DNA from: DYFX01 sp964400625
GTDB lineage: Bacteria > Patescibacteriota > Patescibacteriia > SG8-24 > DYFX01
Direction of reading: 5' to 3'
Length of the DNA: 64,000 bases
Assembly: GCA_964400625.1 (NCBI GenBank)
Contig: CAYNUS010000002.1
Coordinates: 109,013 to 173,012, forward strand
Position 1 is the stretch's first letter, and every line of letters starts with the position of its first letter. A program made the position numbers and the translations under genes. Positions 1 through 8,869 of this stretch are shown piece by piece. The notes beneath the pieces were generated by a model. That model ran no database searches, had not been told where the DNA came from, and saw only the letters and a program-made list of their open reading frames with translations.

Positions 1-47
1 TAGCATCGCCACTTTAGGCGGAAACGGGCGCACGGTCAAGGAAAAAG

Positions 48-76
48 AAAAAGCTCCGCGCGTGGCCGCGAGGAGC
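48..76 (-). terminator. Rho-independent terminator
   Basis: On the minus strand GCTCC and GGAGC arms enclose a GC-rich loop and are followed by TTTTTC. It lies just beyond the stop of the cysteine-rich gene that begins at 689. Confidence 0.6.
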
Positions 77-83
77 GTGAGGT

Positions 84-689
84 TCAGACGCCGTTGCCGC
101 TCACGGGGCCGACGGACCCGGCGGCCGGGGCGCCGGACGCGAAGACCTCGCCGATCACGGACATGCCGCTCGCGCGCGGGAGGTAGCCCCGCTCGGTCCA
201 GTGCCCGGCGAAGAAGGCGGCGGTCGGGCAGCAGTCCATGCGGAGGCACGCGACGGCGCCGTTTCCGCCGACGGGCGTCCTCCAGGCCTCGGGCATCTCC
301 GGGCTCGGGCGGACGACGGCCACGCCTTCGCCGGCCAGGATGACGTAGCCGCAGGCGGCGCAGCGGCACGAGGTCGCGAGCGCGGCGGCGAGCAGGCAGT
401 CGCCGCACAGGCCGAAGCGCCGGATGGACGCCGGATCCGCGTCGCAGATTTCGCCGTAGAAATCGTGGGCGAAACGGCGCGTATCGACGTGGCCGCAGCC
501 GTAGCGGACCTTGCGGCCCGCCCGGGCGACGACGCCGCAGGCATCGACGGCCGCGCTCGGGGCGGCGGCCTTGAGCCCGGCGATGAGCTTGTCACGGTCC
601 TCCTTCTCCAGCGACGGGCGGATCAGGAGGCGGTACATGACGAAAGCGGCGGCGAGGACGGCGAGACCGAGGTACAGGGAAAAGGGCAC
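84..689 (-). CDS. Cysteine-rich single-pass membrane protein, unknown function
   Basis: I do not recognise the family. The 201-residue product starts with one hydrophobic segment (about residues 5-20) followed by a soluble part rich in cysteines. Paired motifs (YGCGH, CGDC, CRCAACG) look like a zinc-binding knuckle of the CxxC/CxxCxxC kind. The start is GTG at 687-689, chosen because AAGGAGG lies six bases upstream on the minus strand. The gene is transcribed alone and ends at its own terminator. A metal-binding membrane-anchored role is inference from the cysteines only. Confidence 0.6.
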   Translation of the reverse strand: MPFSLYLGLAVLAAAFVMYRLLIRPSLEKEDRDKLIAGLKAAAPSAAVDACGVVARAGRKVRYGCGHVDTRRFAHDFYGEICDADPASIRRFGLCGDCLLAAALATSCRCAACGYVILAGEGVAVVRPSPEMPEAWRTPVGGNGAVACLRMDCCPTAAFFAGHWTERGYLPRASGMSVIGEVFASGAPAAGSVGPVSGNGV

Positions 690-764
690 GGGTTCCTCCT
701 TACGTGGACGAGGACGTCATACGCCGGAAACGCGCGCGCGTCAACCGCGGACCGCCGGCGGAAA

Positions 765-789
765 CGAAAAGACGGCCGTACGGCCGTCT
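765..789 (-). terminator. Terminator of typA
   Basis: AGACGGCCG and CGGCCGTCT form a nearly loop-less stem followed on the minus strand by TTTTCG, immediately after the typA stop codon. Confidence 0.75.
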
Positions 790-795
790 TCGTCC

Positions 796-2601
<1,806 letters not shown>

Positions 2602-2610
2602 AGGGTTTTT

Positions 2611-2643
2611 CGGCGAAAATGAAAATCCGACAGGGTCGGATTC
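2611..2643 (-). promoter_or_regulatory. Attenuator-like hairpin in the typA leader
   Basis: Between the typA promoter and its start codon the minus strand has AATCCGAC and GTCGGATT, a perfect 8-bp stem with a 3-base loop, followed by TTTTCATTTTC. This has the form of an intrinsic terminator inside the 5' leader, so typA could be controlled by premature termination. Confidence 0.5.
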
Positions 2644-2653
2644 TCGACGCCTC

Positions 2654-2682
2654 AAGATAGCCTGTGGGCCCGGTCTTGTCAA
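2654..2682 (-). promoter_or_regulatory. Sigma-70-type promoter of typA
   Basis: TTGACA and TATCTT are separated by exactly 17 bases on the minus strand. The predicted start of transcription is near 2647, giving a leader of about 45 bases. Confidence 0.75.
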
Positions 2683-2695
2683 CCGGGGGCCGGAT

Positions 2696-2893
2696 TCAGG
2701 AGCCGTCCTCGTCGCGGGTCTTGGTGGCCGCGATCTGCATGACGGCCTCGGAGTTCACCTGTTCGGCGGTCTGCCCGTGGGCTTCCATGCCGTGCTTCTT
2801 GGCCTGCTCCAAGACTTCCTCGACGGTGGCGCCGCGGAATTCGGCATCGCACTGGAGGCCGAAATCGCTGCATTTAAGAAGTTTGTGGGTCAT
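2696..2893 (-). CDS. DUF1059-family small protein
   Basis: This 65-residue protein matches the DUF1059 pattern: a short KLLKCSDFGLQCDAEF start with two cysteines, a TVEEVLEQAKKHGMEAHG helix and a charged tail. Function is unknown for the family. The ATG at 2893 fits the family start; an in-frame GTG four codons upstream is the alternative. The promoter's -10 box ends only 12 bases before this ATG, so the mRNA has a very short leader or none. The gene sits between typA and the divergent guanylate kinase. Confidence 0.75.
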   Translation of the reverse strand: MTHKLLKCSDFGLQCDAEFRGATVEEVLEQAKKHGMEAHGQTAEQVNSEAVMQIAATKTRDEDGS

Positions 2894-2905
2894 AGACTTG
2901 TCCAC

Positions 2906-2933
2906 AGTGTACCAGAAAGCCCTGGGAATTCAA
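2906..2933 (-). promoter_or_regulatory. Promoter of the DUF1059 gene
   Basis: TTGAAT and TACACT with a 16-base spacer on the minus strand, close to the start codon. Confidence 0.5.
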
Positions 2934-2971
2934 TGTGGTAAGCTCCTGTCGGCTCATTGAAAGGAGGCCCC

Positions 2972-3559
2972 ATGGCCAAAGGCACGTTCGCCGTCATCAT
3001 CGGCCCGACCGGCGTCGGGAAGAGTACCGCGATGGGGCTGGCCATGGACCAGCTGCCTGAAGCGGGACAGACGCTTTCGACCACCTGCCGCAACCCGCGC
3101 GTCAACAACGGGGTGCAGGAGCTGGACGGCGTCCACTTCAACTTCCTCTCCTGCGAGGAGTTCCAGCGACGGGCCAAGGACGATCACTTCCTCGAGCACG
3201 CCCCGTACAACCAGCACTGGTACGGGACGGGCTGGGAGGCGCTCGACGCCGCGCTGGACCGCTACCCGCTGGTCGTGAAGATCGTCGAGATTCAAGGCGC
3301 CCGCATCATCAAGGAGAAGATGCCGGAAGCCCAGCTGATCTTCATCAAGCCCGGCTCGTTCGACGACCTCGAGCCGCGCCTCCGCCGTCGCGACCCGCCC
3401 ATGCGCGAGGAGGACATCCGCGAGCGCCTGGAAATCGCCAAGATCGAGATCGCCCGCGCCGGCGACTGCGACCACGTCGTGACCAACTGGGAAGGACGGC
3501 TCGACGCCTGCGTCGATGACATCCTCGCCATCCTGACCCCTTTCGCCCGCCGACCATAG
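2972..3559 (+). CDS. gmk: Guanylate kinase
   Basis: The predicted reaction is ATP + GMP to ADP + GDP in nucleotide metabolism. The 195-residue product has a P-loop near the N terminus (GPTGVGKST), the GMP-binding region with STTCRNPR, the YGTGWEALDAAL segment, VVKIVEIQGA and a RRRDPPMREEDIRERL lid. Length is typical of guanylate kinases. The ATG at 2972 is preceded by AAGGAGG at a five-base spacing; an in-frame ATG at 2957 lies before that site and is rejected. The stop codon overlaps the stem of its own terminator. Confidence 0.88.
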   Translation: MAKGTFAVIIGPTGVGKSTAMGLAMDQLPEAGQTLSTTCRNPRVNNGVQELDGVHFNFLSCEEFQRRAKDDHFLEHAPYNQHWYGTGWEALDAALDRYPLVVKIVEIQGARIIKEKMPEAQLIFIKPGSFDDLEPRLRRRDPPMREEDIRERLEIAKIEIARAGDCDHVVTNWEGRLDACVDDILAILTPFARRP

Positions 3560-3570
3560 GCGGGCTTTTT
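3545..3570 (+). terminator. Terminator of gmk
   Basis: GCCCGCC and GGCGGGC arms followed by TTTTT. The last base of the stop codon belongs to the second arm. Confidence 0.8.
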
Positions 3571-3586
3571 CGTCGAAAAACGCCGT

Positions 3587-4225
3587 TCAGGGATGAACGG
3601 CGCGGTAGTCGAAGCCGAGCAGGTCGCTCAGCAAGGAGAAGAGCGCCGATTCGGCGGTGAACGAGGCGTGCAGTTGGCGCAGGACCGCGCGGAAGTTGCG
3701 GGGATCGAGCATGTCCTTCTCGAGGAACATGGCCAAGTCCTCGTCGGTCGTGCACGGCGGAAGGAGGTCGGGGCCGGCGGACGGCGGGTCCGGACAGTCG
3801 GCGTGGCGCGGATAGCTCCGATGCATGCCGACGAAATTCTGGAAGACCGAGAGGACGCCGCAGACCGAGACGCCGGTCTGGAGGTCGATGTTCGTCTCCT
3901 CCATCTCCGGCAAGTAGAGCTGTCCGAGCTGACGGCCGGCTTCCCAGCGCTTCACCTGCGCGCGATAGCGTTCCCAATCCTCTTCGGTGGCGACGCCCCA
4001 CTCGTAGGGGCCGTCGCCGCCTTCACCGTAGGTGATGATCTTCTCGCCGATCGGCGGAGGCTCGACGATCTCGTAGCGATTGCCTGGCGGATGGACGCCG
4101 ACGCGGAGGAGCGGAGCGACCGTGGCGCGGACGATCGGCAGGAGCCGTTCCTCCAGCGTCTTGCAGACGGCGAGGGCGAGGGCGAGGGCAGGGTCGTCGC
4201 CGGGACGGGACTGGAAGTCGGACAT
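3587..4225 (-). CDS. Hypothetical cytoplasmic protein
   Basis: I do not recognise this 212-residue protein. It has no signal peptide or membrane segment. It begins with a helical stretch, has a YEIVEPPPIGEKIITYGEGG segment in the first third, and contains scattered single cysteines. The ATG at 4225 is preferred because GGAG stands six bases before it; an ATG four codons upstream (4237) is also possible. It lies directly downstream of tRNA-Lys on the same strand but behind a terminator. Confidence 0.6.
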   Translation of the reverse strand: MSDFQSRPGDDPALALALAVCKTLEERLLPIVRATVAPLLRVGVHPPGNRYEIVEPPPIGEKIITYGEGGDGPYEWGVATEEDWERYRAQVKRWEAGRQLGQLYLPEMEETNIDLQTGVSVCGVLSVFQNFVGMHRSYPRHADCPDPPSAGPDLLPPCTTDEDLAMFLEKDMLDPRNFRAVLRQLHASFTAESALFSLLSDLLGFDYRAVHP

Positions 4226-4283
4226 GCGGGACTCCATCGAAAGGGCTTCCGTGATTCAACCAGAAAAAAGCCTCCGCGGCAAA

Positions 4284-4306
4284 GAAAAAACTCCACGTCG
4301 TGGAGT
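4284..4306 (-). terminator. Terminator after tRNA-Lys
   Basis: ACTCCAC and GTGGAGT arms followed by TTTTTTC on the minus strand, seven bases after the encoded CCA of tRNA-Lys. Confidence 0.8.
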
Positions 4307-4312
4307 CCTTTC

Positions 4313-4388
4313 TGGTGCGTCGGCTGGGGGTCGAACCCAGGACCTTAGGCTTAAGAGGCCTCTGCTCTACCGGCTGAGCTACCGACGC
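4313..4388 (-). tRNA. tRNA-Lys(CTT)
   Basis: A 76-base cloverleaf including an encoded CCA. The acceptor GCGTCGG pairs with CCGACGC, D-arm GCTC pairs with GAGC, and the T-arm has a GTTCGAC loop. The seven-base anticodon loop CTCTTAA gives anticodon CTT at 4353-4355. The outermost anticodon-stem pair (27:43) is a G.A mismatch. Transcription starts from the promoter at 4543-4571 and runs through the structured leader at 4389-4536. Confidence 0.95.
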
Positions 4389-4536
4389 ATGTCGCTCGCG
4401 GACAAGCTGCCGGTCGGACGTGCTGAGCCCGTCCTCCCTATCGCTTGTCCTTCGCTCCTCCTTCGCGTCCACGCAGGCGTGGACTTGATGGCGGTTCATG
4501 GTGTTTCGCGCGGTCGCGCGAAACGCGTTTCTCACA
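4389..4536 (-). ncRNA. Structured tRNA leader element, copy 1 (before tRNA-Lys)
   Basis: This is the transcribed stretch between the promoter and tRNA-Lys, read on the minus strand. Hairpin 1 (4503-4524) has arms GTTTCGCGC / GCGCGAAAC around a GACC loop. Hairpin 2 (4467-4484) has arms GTCCACG / CGTGGAC with a CCTG loop. Bases 4461-4492 are identical to a 32-base block before tRNA-Glu at 27601-27632. Between hairpin 2 and the tRNA this copy has an extra stem with outer arms GGACAAG / CTTGTCC and inner arms GGACG / CGTCC. I do not recognise the element; transcription and structure are inferred. Confidence 0.6.
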
Positions 4537-4542
4537 AGGGGC

Positions 4543-4571
4543 AATCTAACGCAAACCCGGAAATTAATCAA
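4543..4571 (-). promoter_or_regulatory. Promoter of the tRNA-Lys leader
   Basis: TTGATT and TAGATT with a 17-base spacer on the minus strand, directly after the 3' end of tRNA-Arg. The same TAGATT -10 box is used before tRNA-Glu. Confidence 0.7.
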
Positions 4572-4576
4572 GACCC

Positions 4577-4651
4577 TGGTGCGGGCGGAGGGAATCGAAC
4601 CCCCATAGCCGGTTCCGAAGACCGGTGCTCTATCCGTTGAGCTACGCCCGC
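4577..4651 (-). tRNA. tRNA-Arg(TCG)
   Basis: A 75-base cloverleaf with encoded CCA. The acceptor GCGGGCG pairs with CGCCCGC, the anticodon stem is CCGGT / ACCGG, and loop CTTCGGA gives anticodon TCG at 4616-4618. The T-loop is TTCGATT. It has its own promoter and a leader of only a few bases, unlike the neighbouring tRNA-Lys. No separate terminator is visible, so it may be co-transcribed with tRNA-Lys. Confidence 0.95.
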
Positions 4652-4661
4652 CAGCCATGGA

Positions 4662-4690
4662 ACGATAGCCGTTTTCGCGCTTTTTTTCAA
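4662..4690 (-). promoter_or_regulatory. Promoter of tRNA-Arg
   Basis: TTGAAA and TATCGT with a 17-base spacer on the minus strand. The -10 box ends about ten bases before the mature tRNA. Confidence 0.65.
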
Positions 4691-4697
4691 GGGTAAG

Positions 4698-4723
4698 AAA
4701 AACCCGCGACCGAGGGTCACGGG
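4698..4723 (-). terminator. Terminator of the lipoprotein gene
   Basis: CCCG-GACC and GGTC-CGGG arms around CTC, each with one unpaired base, followed by TTTTTC on the minus strand. The stem overlaps the stop codon of the gene at 4717. Confidence 0.7.
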
Positions 4724-6009
4724 CTGAGCGGGCCGAGCGATGGGCCGGGCATGAACGCCTTCGTCGGAAGGGCGCGCGGCGCCACACGTCGGAGGATGCC
4801 GGTCTTGTCGTTGGGGTTCGGAGGGTCCGGCCGGAAGGCCGGGTCCCAGGCGAACTCCGGGGCGTAGCGGAGCGTGGCGTCGACGTCCCAGGCGTAGGCG
4901 CAGGAGCTGCCGTCGCCGGCGAAGGTGCGGAACTCGACCGTGTAGGACAGGTAGGGCGGGTCGTACGATCCGGAGAACGTCGCCGTCTGGCCTTCGGCTT
5001 CGGTGCCGTCGGTCTCGTGGAGCGTCCTGCCGTCGGCGTCGATGAACCAATCGCCCATCTCGTCGAGGAACTCGATCTCGTCCGGGCCTTGGCGGACCGC
5101 GATGAGCGGCGCCTCGTAGGCGACGGTCGTGCCTTCGCACTCGCTGCGGACGCGGTAGACGGCGGCGTAGTCGCCTCCGACGTCGGAGGGTTCGGCCGCG
5201 CGTTTGGCGCCGCCGAGGACGTAGGCGTGGCGGCAGTCGGCCGGCTGGTCCTCCGTCCGGAACCCCAGCTCGGCCCGCACGTCTCCCGGAGCGAAGGTCC
5301 CGCGCAGGGAGCCTTCGACCTCTTGGACGCCTTCGACGCCCGAGAAGTACAGGCGGCCGGTCCAATCGACGAGGCCGTCGGCGCCGGGCACCGGCGGTTC
5401 GAGGAAGATCGCGCCGCCGAGGATGACGGCCAGCCCGGTCGGGCGCGGGTGCGCATCGAGCACGTAGACGCGCTCGCCGAGAGGCCGCTCGGGAAGCGGA
5501 TCGTTTCCGCAGACCTCGCCGTAGTAGGACGTCATGATCTCGTACCGGCCGTCGAGCGAGGCCGCCTCGCGGAAGCCGCGCGGCTTGCCGACGACGCGGA
5601 CCTTGCGGACGCAGTCGGCGAAGTCCGGCGAGCGGTACCAGCGTTCGGTGAACGTCAGGTCCATCGCCTCCATCGCGAGCGTCCCCTCGATGCGGTACGG
5701 GTACGTCTTGTCGGGATAGCTCGAGTAGCGCCGGGCGTCGTAGGAGACGGCGCCGGCGTGCGGGCGGACGTTCGGGAAGACGCCGGGTCCGGGAATGAGG
5801 CGCCCCCACTCCCGGAGCTCGACCGTGCCGTCGGCGGCGCGGATCGCGTCGACGAAGACCTCGGCGTCGGCCGCCAAGGGGCGGTCGTCGCAGGTGTTCT
5901 CGAGCTCCGCGACGTCCGCGACGAACGTCATGTCGACCGGATCGACCCGGTCGAGGTTGTCGCCGCAGGCGGCGAGGAAGGACAGGGCCAGGACGATGGG
6001 GCGCCGCAT
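4717..6009 (-). CDS. Secreted lipoprotein, unknown function
   Basis: A 430-residue protein with an N-terminal lipoprotein signal: two arginines, a hydrophobic core and lipobox LAAC with Cys15, so it should be anchored outside the cytoplasmic membrane. The mature part is acidic with many short beta-like segments and scattered cysteines and does not match a family I know. The ATG at 6009 is chosen because GGAGG lies five bases upstream and it gives an intact signal; upstream in-frame codons would add a charged extension. It is a single-gene unit. Confidence 0.75.
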   Translation of the reverse strand: MRRPIVLALSFLAACGDNLDRVDPVDMTFVADVAELENTCDDRPLAADAEVFVDAIRAADGTVELREWGRLIPGPGVFPNVRPHAGAVSYDARRYSSYPDKTYPYRIEGTLAMEAMDLTFTERWYRSPDFADCVRKVRVVGKPRGFREAASLDGRYEIMTSYYGEVCGNDPLPERPLGERVYVLDAHPRPTGLAVILGGAIFLEPPVPGADGLVDWTGRLYFSGVEGVQEVEGSLRGTFAPGDVRAELGFRTEDQPADCRHAYVLGGAKRAAEPSDVGGDYAAVYRVRSECEGTTVAYEAPLIAVRQGPDEIEFLDEMGDWFIDADGRTLHETDGTEAEGQTATFSGSYDPPYLSYTVEFRTFAGDGSSCAYAWDVDATLRYAPEFAWDPAFRPDPPNPNDKTGILRRVAPRALPTKAFMPGPSLGPLSP

Positions 6010-6070
6010 GCGGACCTCCGGTTGAAAGAGCCGCTTCACCCTACCCGCGCGCCGCCGAGGCGTCAAAATG

Positions 6071-6094
6071 AAAAGGCCCGGTCGGCCCGGGCCT
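6071..6094 (-). terminator. Terminator of pilT
   Basis: AGGCCCG and CGGGCCT arms followed by TTTTCATTTT on the minus strand. Confidence 0.75.
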
Positions 6095-6100
6095 CGTCCG

Positions 6101-7144
6101 TCACTTCTGGCTCTCGTTGCTGGCGATCAGGTAGTTCTCGGCGGTCTCCGGCGTGATGAGGCCCTCCTTCACCAAGCGCTTGATGTCCTGCGAATAGGAC
6201 TGCATGCCGACGGCCGCGCCGGTCTGGATGACGTTCTTGATCTGCTCCACCTTGTTCTCGCGGATGAGGTTGGCGCAGGCCGGCGTGTTGACCAGCACCT
6301 CGCGGGTGGCGATGAGGCCTCCGCCGACGCGCGGCAGGAGCTGCTGCGAGACGACGCCGCGGAGCGTCATGGCGAGCTGGAGGCGGATCTGTGTCTGCTG
6401 GAACGGCGGGAAGACGTCGATGATGCGCGAGACCGTCTGCGGCGCGCTGTAGGTGTGGAGCGTGGCGAAGACGAGGTGGCCCGTCTCGGCGAGGGTGAGC
6501 GTGGTGGCGATGGTGTCGAGGTCGCGCATCTCGCCGACCATGACGACGTCCGGGTCCTGGCGCAGCACGTGCTTCAGGCCCTCGGAGAACGCGACCATGT
6601 CGCTCTCGAGCTGGCGCTGGCGGATGATGGACCGCTTGGGCGTGAAGAGGAATTCGACGGGGTCCTCGAGCGTGATGATGTTCACGCGGCGGCTCTCGTT
6701 GATGTAGTCGACCATCGCGGCGAGGGTCGTCGACTTGCCCGCGCCGGTCGGACCGGTCACGAGGATGAGCCCGTGCGGCAGGTCGGTGAAGCCCTGGATG
6801 ACCGGCGGCAGTCCGAGCTGGGACATCGTCGGGATGTCCTGCGGGATGGTACGCGCGGCCAGGCCGATGTGCCCTTTCTCCCAGTGCAGGTTCACGCGGA
6901 AGCGCGCGCCCTCGACGCCGTAGGCGAGGTCGAGCTCCTTCTCGATCCGGAAGCGCTCGAACTGCTCCGGCGTGGCGATCTGCCGGACGACCTTCTCCAT
7001 CGAGGCGTCCGTGAGGACGTCCTCGCCTTCGAGGTCGAACAGTTCGCCGGTGATGCGCAGGATGGGCCTGTGGCCGACGAGCAGATGCAGGTCGGACGCG
7101 CCTTTCTGCGCCGCGGCGCCGAAGAGTGACGGGGCGGTGAGCAT
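6101..7144 (-). CDS. pilT: Type IV pilus retraction ATPase PilT
   Basis: PilT hexamers power pilus retraction at the inner face of the membrane. The 347-residue product shows SDLHL near the N terminus, Walker A GPTGAGKST at 131-139, the Asp box ITLEDPVEF, Walker B VMVGEMRDLDT, the His box TGHLVFATLHT, and the C-terminal AIRNLIR-like motif region replaced by CANLIRENK. The -10 box TATACT ends eight bases before the ATG, so the mRNA may be leaderless. The extension ATPase pilB lies at 21.3 kb on the other strand. Confidence 0.95.
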   Translation of the reverse strand: MLTAPSLFGAAAQKGASDLHLLVGHRPILRITGELFDLEGEDVLTDASMEKVVRQIATPEQFERFRIEKELDLAYGVEGARFRVNLHWEKGHIGLAARTIPQDIPTMSQLGLPPVIQGFTDLPHGLILVTGPTGAGKSTTLAAMVDYINESRRVNIITLEDPVEFLFTPKRSIIRQRQLESDMVAFSEGLKHVLRQDPDVVMVGEMRDLDTIATTLTLAETGHLVFATLHTYSAPQTVSRIIDVFPPFQQTQIRLQLAMTLRGVVSQQLLPRVGGGLIATREVLVNTPACANLIRENKVEQIKNVIQTGAAVGMQSYSQDIKRLVKEGLITPETAENYLIASNESQK

Positions 7145-7164
7145 ATGGCTCCAGTATACAACAG

Positions 7165-7192
7165 AAAAACGCCCCGCGCGACGGCGAGGCGT
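7165..7192 (-). terminator. Terminator of rnc
   Basis: ACGCC and GGCGT outer pairs with a GC-rich interior, followed by TTTTTC on the minus strand. Confidence 0.6.
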
Positions 7193-7198
7193 CTTTTC

Positions 7199-7891
7199 CT
7201 ACCAGCCTTTGACCTCGAGGGCCTTCCTGGCGGCTTCGATCTGCGCGTCCTGCTTGGAGGAACCCCTGCCGCTGGCGACGAGCTCGGAGCCGAGATACAC
7301 GCCGACGTCGAACTCCTTGGCGTGGTCCGGGCCCGTCTCGGAAAGCACGCGGTACGACGGCGTGACGCCGGAGGATTCCTGCGCGGCTTCCTGGAAGCGG
7401 CTCTTCGGGTCGATGTAGAGCTTCTTCTCGAGGATGTTGTCGAGCTTCGAGATGACGTAGCGCCGGATGAAATCGCTCACGACCTCCATCCCGCGGTCGA
7501 GGTACATCGCGCCGATGAGCGCCTCGATGGCGTTCGCGAGGATGTAGGAACGCGCCTTCGAGCCGGCGTCCTTCGCCTCGCCGCGCGAGAGGTACAGGTA
7601 CTGCTCCATGCCGAGGTCGTCCTGGGCGATGGCGGCGAGCGTGTTGGCGTTGACCAGCGCGGCGCGCCAGTTGGTCAGCTCGCCTTCGGGGTTCGGGTAG
7701 TTGGCGTACAGGTATTCGGTGACGACGAGTTCGACCACGGCGTCGCCGAGGAACTCGAGGCGCTCGTTATGGCCGAGGCGGAAATCCGGATGCTCGTTGA
7801 GGTAGGAGCGGTGGACGAACGCCTGGACGAGAAGATCCCGGTCCTTGAACTGGACGCCGATCTTCTCCTCGAACGTGGAGAAGTCTTTCAT
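7199..7891 (-). CDS. rnc: Ribonuclease III
   Basis: RNase III cleaves double-stranded RNA, including rRNA precursors. The 230-residue product has the signature NERLEFLGDAVVELV around residues 43-57, the second acidic site in ANAIEALIGAMYLD and a C-terminal double-stranded RNA-binding domain starting near KSRFQEAAQE. The start MKDFSTFEEKIG at 7891 matches the family; the open frame continues upstream without homology. It follows nusB on the same strand with a 91-base gap, consistent with an rpmF-nusB-rnc unit. Confidence 0.96.
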   Translation of the reverse strand: MKDFSTFEEKIGVQFKDRDLLVQAFVHRSYLNEHPDFRLGHNERLEFLGDAVVELVVTEYLYANYPNPEGELTNWRAALVNANTLAAIAQDDLGMEQYLYLSRGEAKDAGSKARSYILANAIEALIGAMYLDRGMEVVSDFIRRYVISKLDNILEKKLYIDPKSRFQEAAQESSGVTPSYRVLSETGPDHAKEFDVGVYLGSELVASGRGSSKQDAQIEAARKALEVKGW

Positions 7892-7982
7892 GGGTGCGCG
7901 ATGCGCGCCTTTCCGTAGCGACATGTCCCGTCGCGCAGACAGGTACGTATCGCCGCAGAAACGCGATGAGTTAACGGTGCGG

Positions 7983-8519
7983 TCAGGCCGGTTCGGCCGG
8001 CTTGACCTCGGCTTCGGCCTTCGGTCCTTCGCCATCGGCCTCGTCTGCCCCCTTCTCTTCCTTCTTCTTCGGCTCCTGCTTGTCGACCTCCTTCACGGCG
8101 CCGCTCGCGATCATGTCCTTGAAGATGGCGCCGAGGACGCCGTTCACGAACTTGCCGGAGGATTCGCCGCCGAAGGTCTTGGCGAGCTCGATGGCCTCGT
8201 TGATGGCGACCTTCGAGGGGACGGTGTCCGAATGCTTGAGTTCAAAAACGCCGATACGGAGGATGTTCCGATCGACGATCGTGATCTGCGGCAACGGCCA
8301 CGCAGGCGCGTACTTGGTGATGGTCGCGTCGATGTCCTTCTGATGCTTCAACACGCCATCCACGAGCTCCTTGGCGAAGCCCTTGTCGTCGAGGCCGGGG
8401 GCGAACTCTTCCAAGTTGCGCACCGTGGCCGCATCGGGATCTTCCATCTTGCCGCCGTGAAAATCCCGTTCATACAGGGTTTGCATGGCGACGGTCCGGG
8501 CGAGATGGCGGTTGGACAT
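7983..8519 (-). CDS. nusB: Transcription antitermination factor NusB
   Basis: NusB with S10 (NusE) binds boxA RNA and supports rRNA antitermination. The 178-residue protein starts MSNRHLARTVAMQTLYERDF, typical of NusB, and contains DRNILRIGVFEL and the VAINEAIELAKTFGGESSGKFVNGVLGAI core. A charged low-complexity tail of about 40 residues (KKKEEK, then acidic and proline-rich) extends beyond the usual end. The start at 8519 is set by homology; longer in-frame starts overlap rpmF. It lies between rpmF and rnc. Confidence 0.94.
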   Translation of the reverse strand: MSNRHLARTVAMQTLYERDFHGGKMEDPDAATVRNLEEFAPGLDDKGFAKELVDGVLKHQKDIDATITKYAPAWPLPQITIVDRNILRIGVFELKHSDTVPSKVAINEAIELAKTFGGESSGKFVNGVLGAIFKDMIASGAVKEVDKQEPKKKEEKGADEADGEGPKAEAEVKPAEPA

Positions 8520-8554
8520 AAAGGGCTGACGCGTTACCTCACTGAAAGTACGTC

Positions 8555-8743
8555 CTATTTCTTGGAAGCCTTGGTCTTGAGCACTTGGCGGCCCTTGTAG
8601 GTTCCGCAGAAGGCGCAAGCTTTGTGGGGCTGGACCGGCTTCTTGCACTTCGGGCATTCCGCGAGCTGCTTCTTGCCGAGGGCGAAGTGAGCGGCGCGGC
8701 GGCGCTTATGCGAGGAAGTCCGGCGATGTCCGGGGAGACCCAT
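8555..8743 (-). CDS. rpmF: 50S ribosomal protein bL32
   Basis: A 62-residue ribosomal protein starting MGLPGHRRTSSHKRRRAAHFAL. It is the zinc-ribbon (C+) form, with CPKC and CAFC pairs. It is the first gene of the rpmF-nusB-rnc unit and follows a TTGCCA / TACACT promoter. Confidence 0.96.
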   Translation of the reverse strand: MGLPGHRRTSSHKRRRAAHFALGKKQLAECPKCKKPVQPHKACAFCGTYKGRQVLKTKASKK

Positions 8744-8770
8744 AGTCAGTATACGATAAATGACAACGGC

Positions 8771-8799
8771 AGTGTAGCGGTATCCCTCGGTTTTGGCAA
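8771..8799 (-). promoter_or_regulatory. Promoter of rpmF
   Basis: TTGCCA and TACACT with a 17-base spacer on the minus strand. A second TATACT box lies four bases before the ATG but has no -35 at proper spacing. Confidence 0.6.
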
Positions 8800-8841
8800 G
8801 ACCTCCCCTCCCCGGCGCGCGGCGAGCGGGGTTTTTCCCTT

Positions 8842-8869
8842 AAAAAAAATCCCGGCGCGCGGGCCGGGA
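8842..8869 (-). terminator. Terminator of the diacylglycerol-kinase-like gene
   Basis: TCCCGGC and GCCGGGA arms followed by eight T on the minus strand. Confidence 0.8.

Noticed and set aside
8806..8836. Plus-strand terminator-like hairpin (CCCCG / CGGGG, T5) upstream of rpmF
   Set aside because: No plus-strand gene precedes it. It may be an accidental product of GC-rich sequence next to the real minus-strand terminator.
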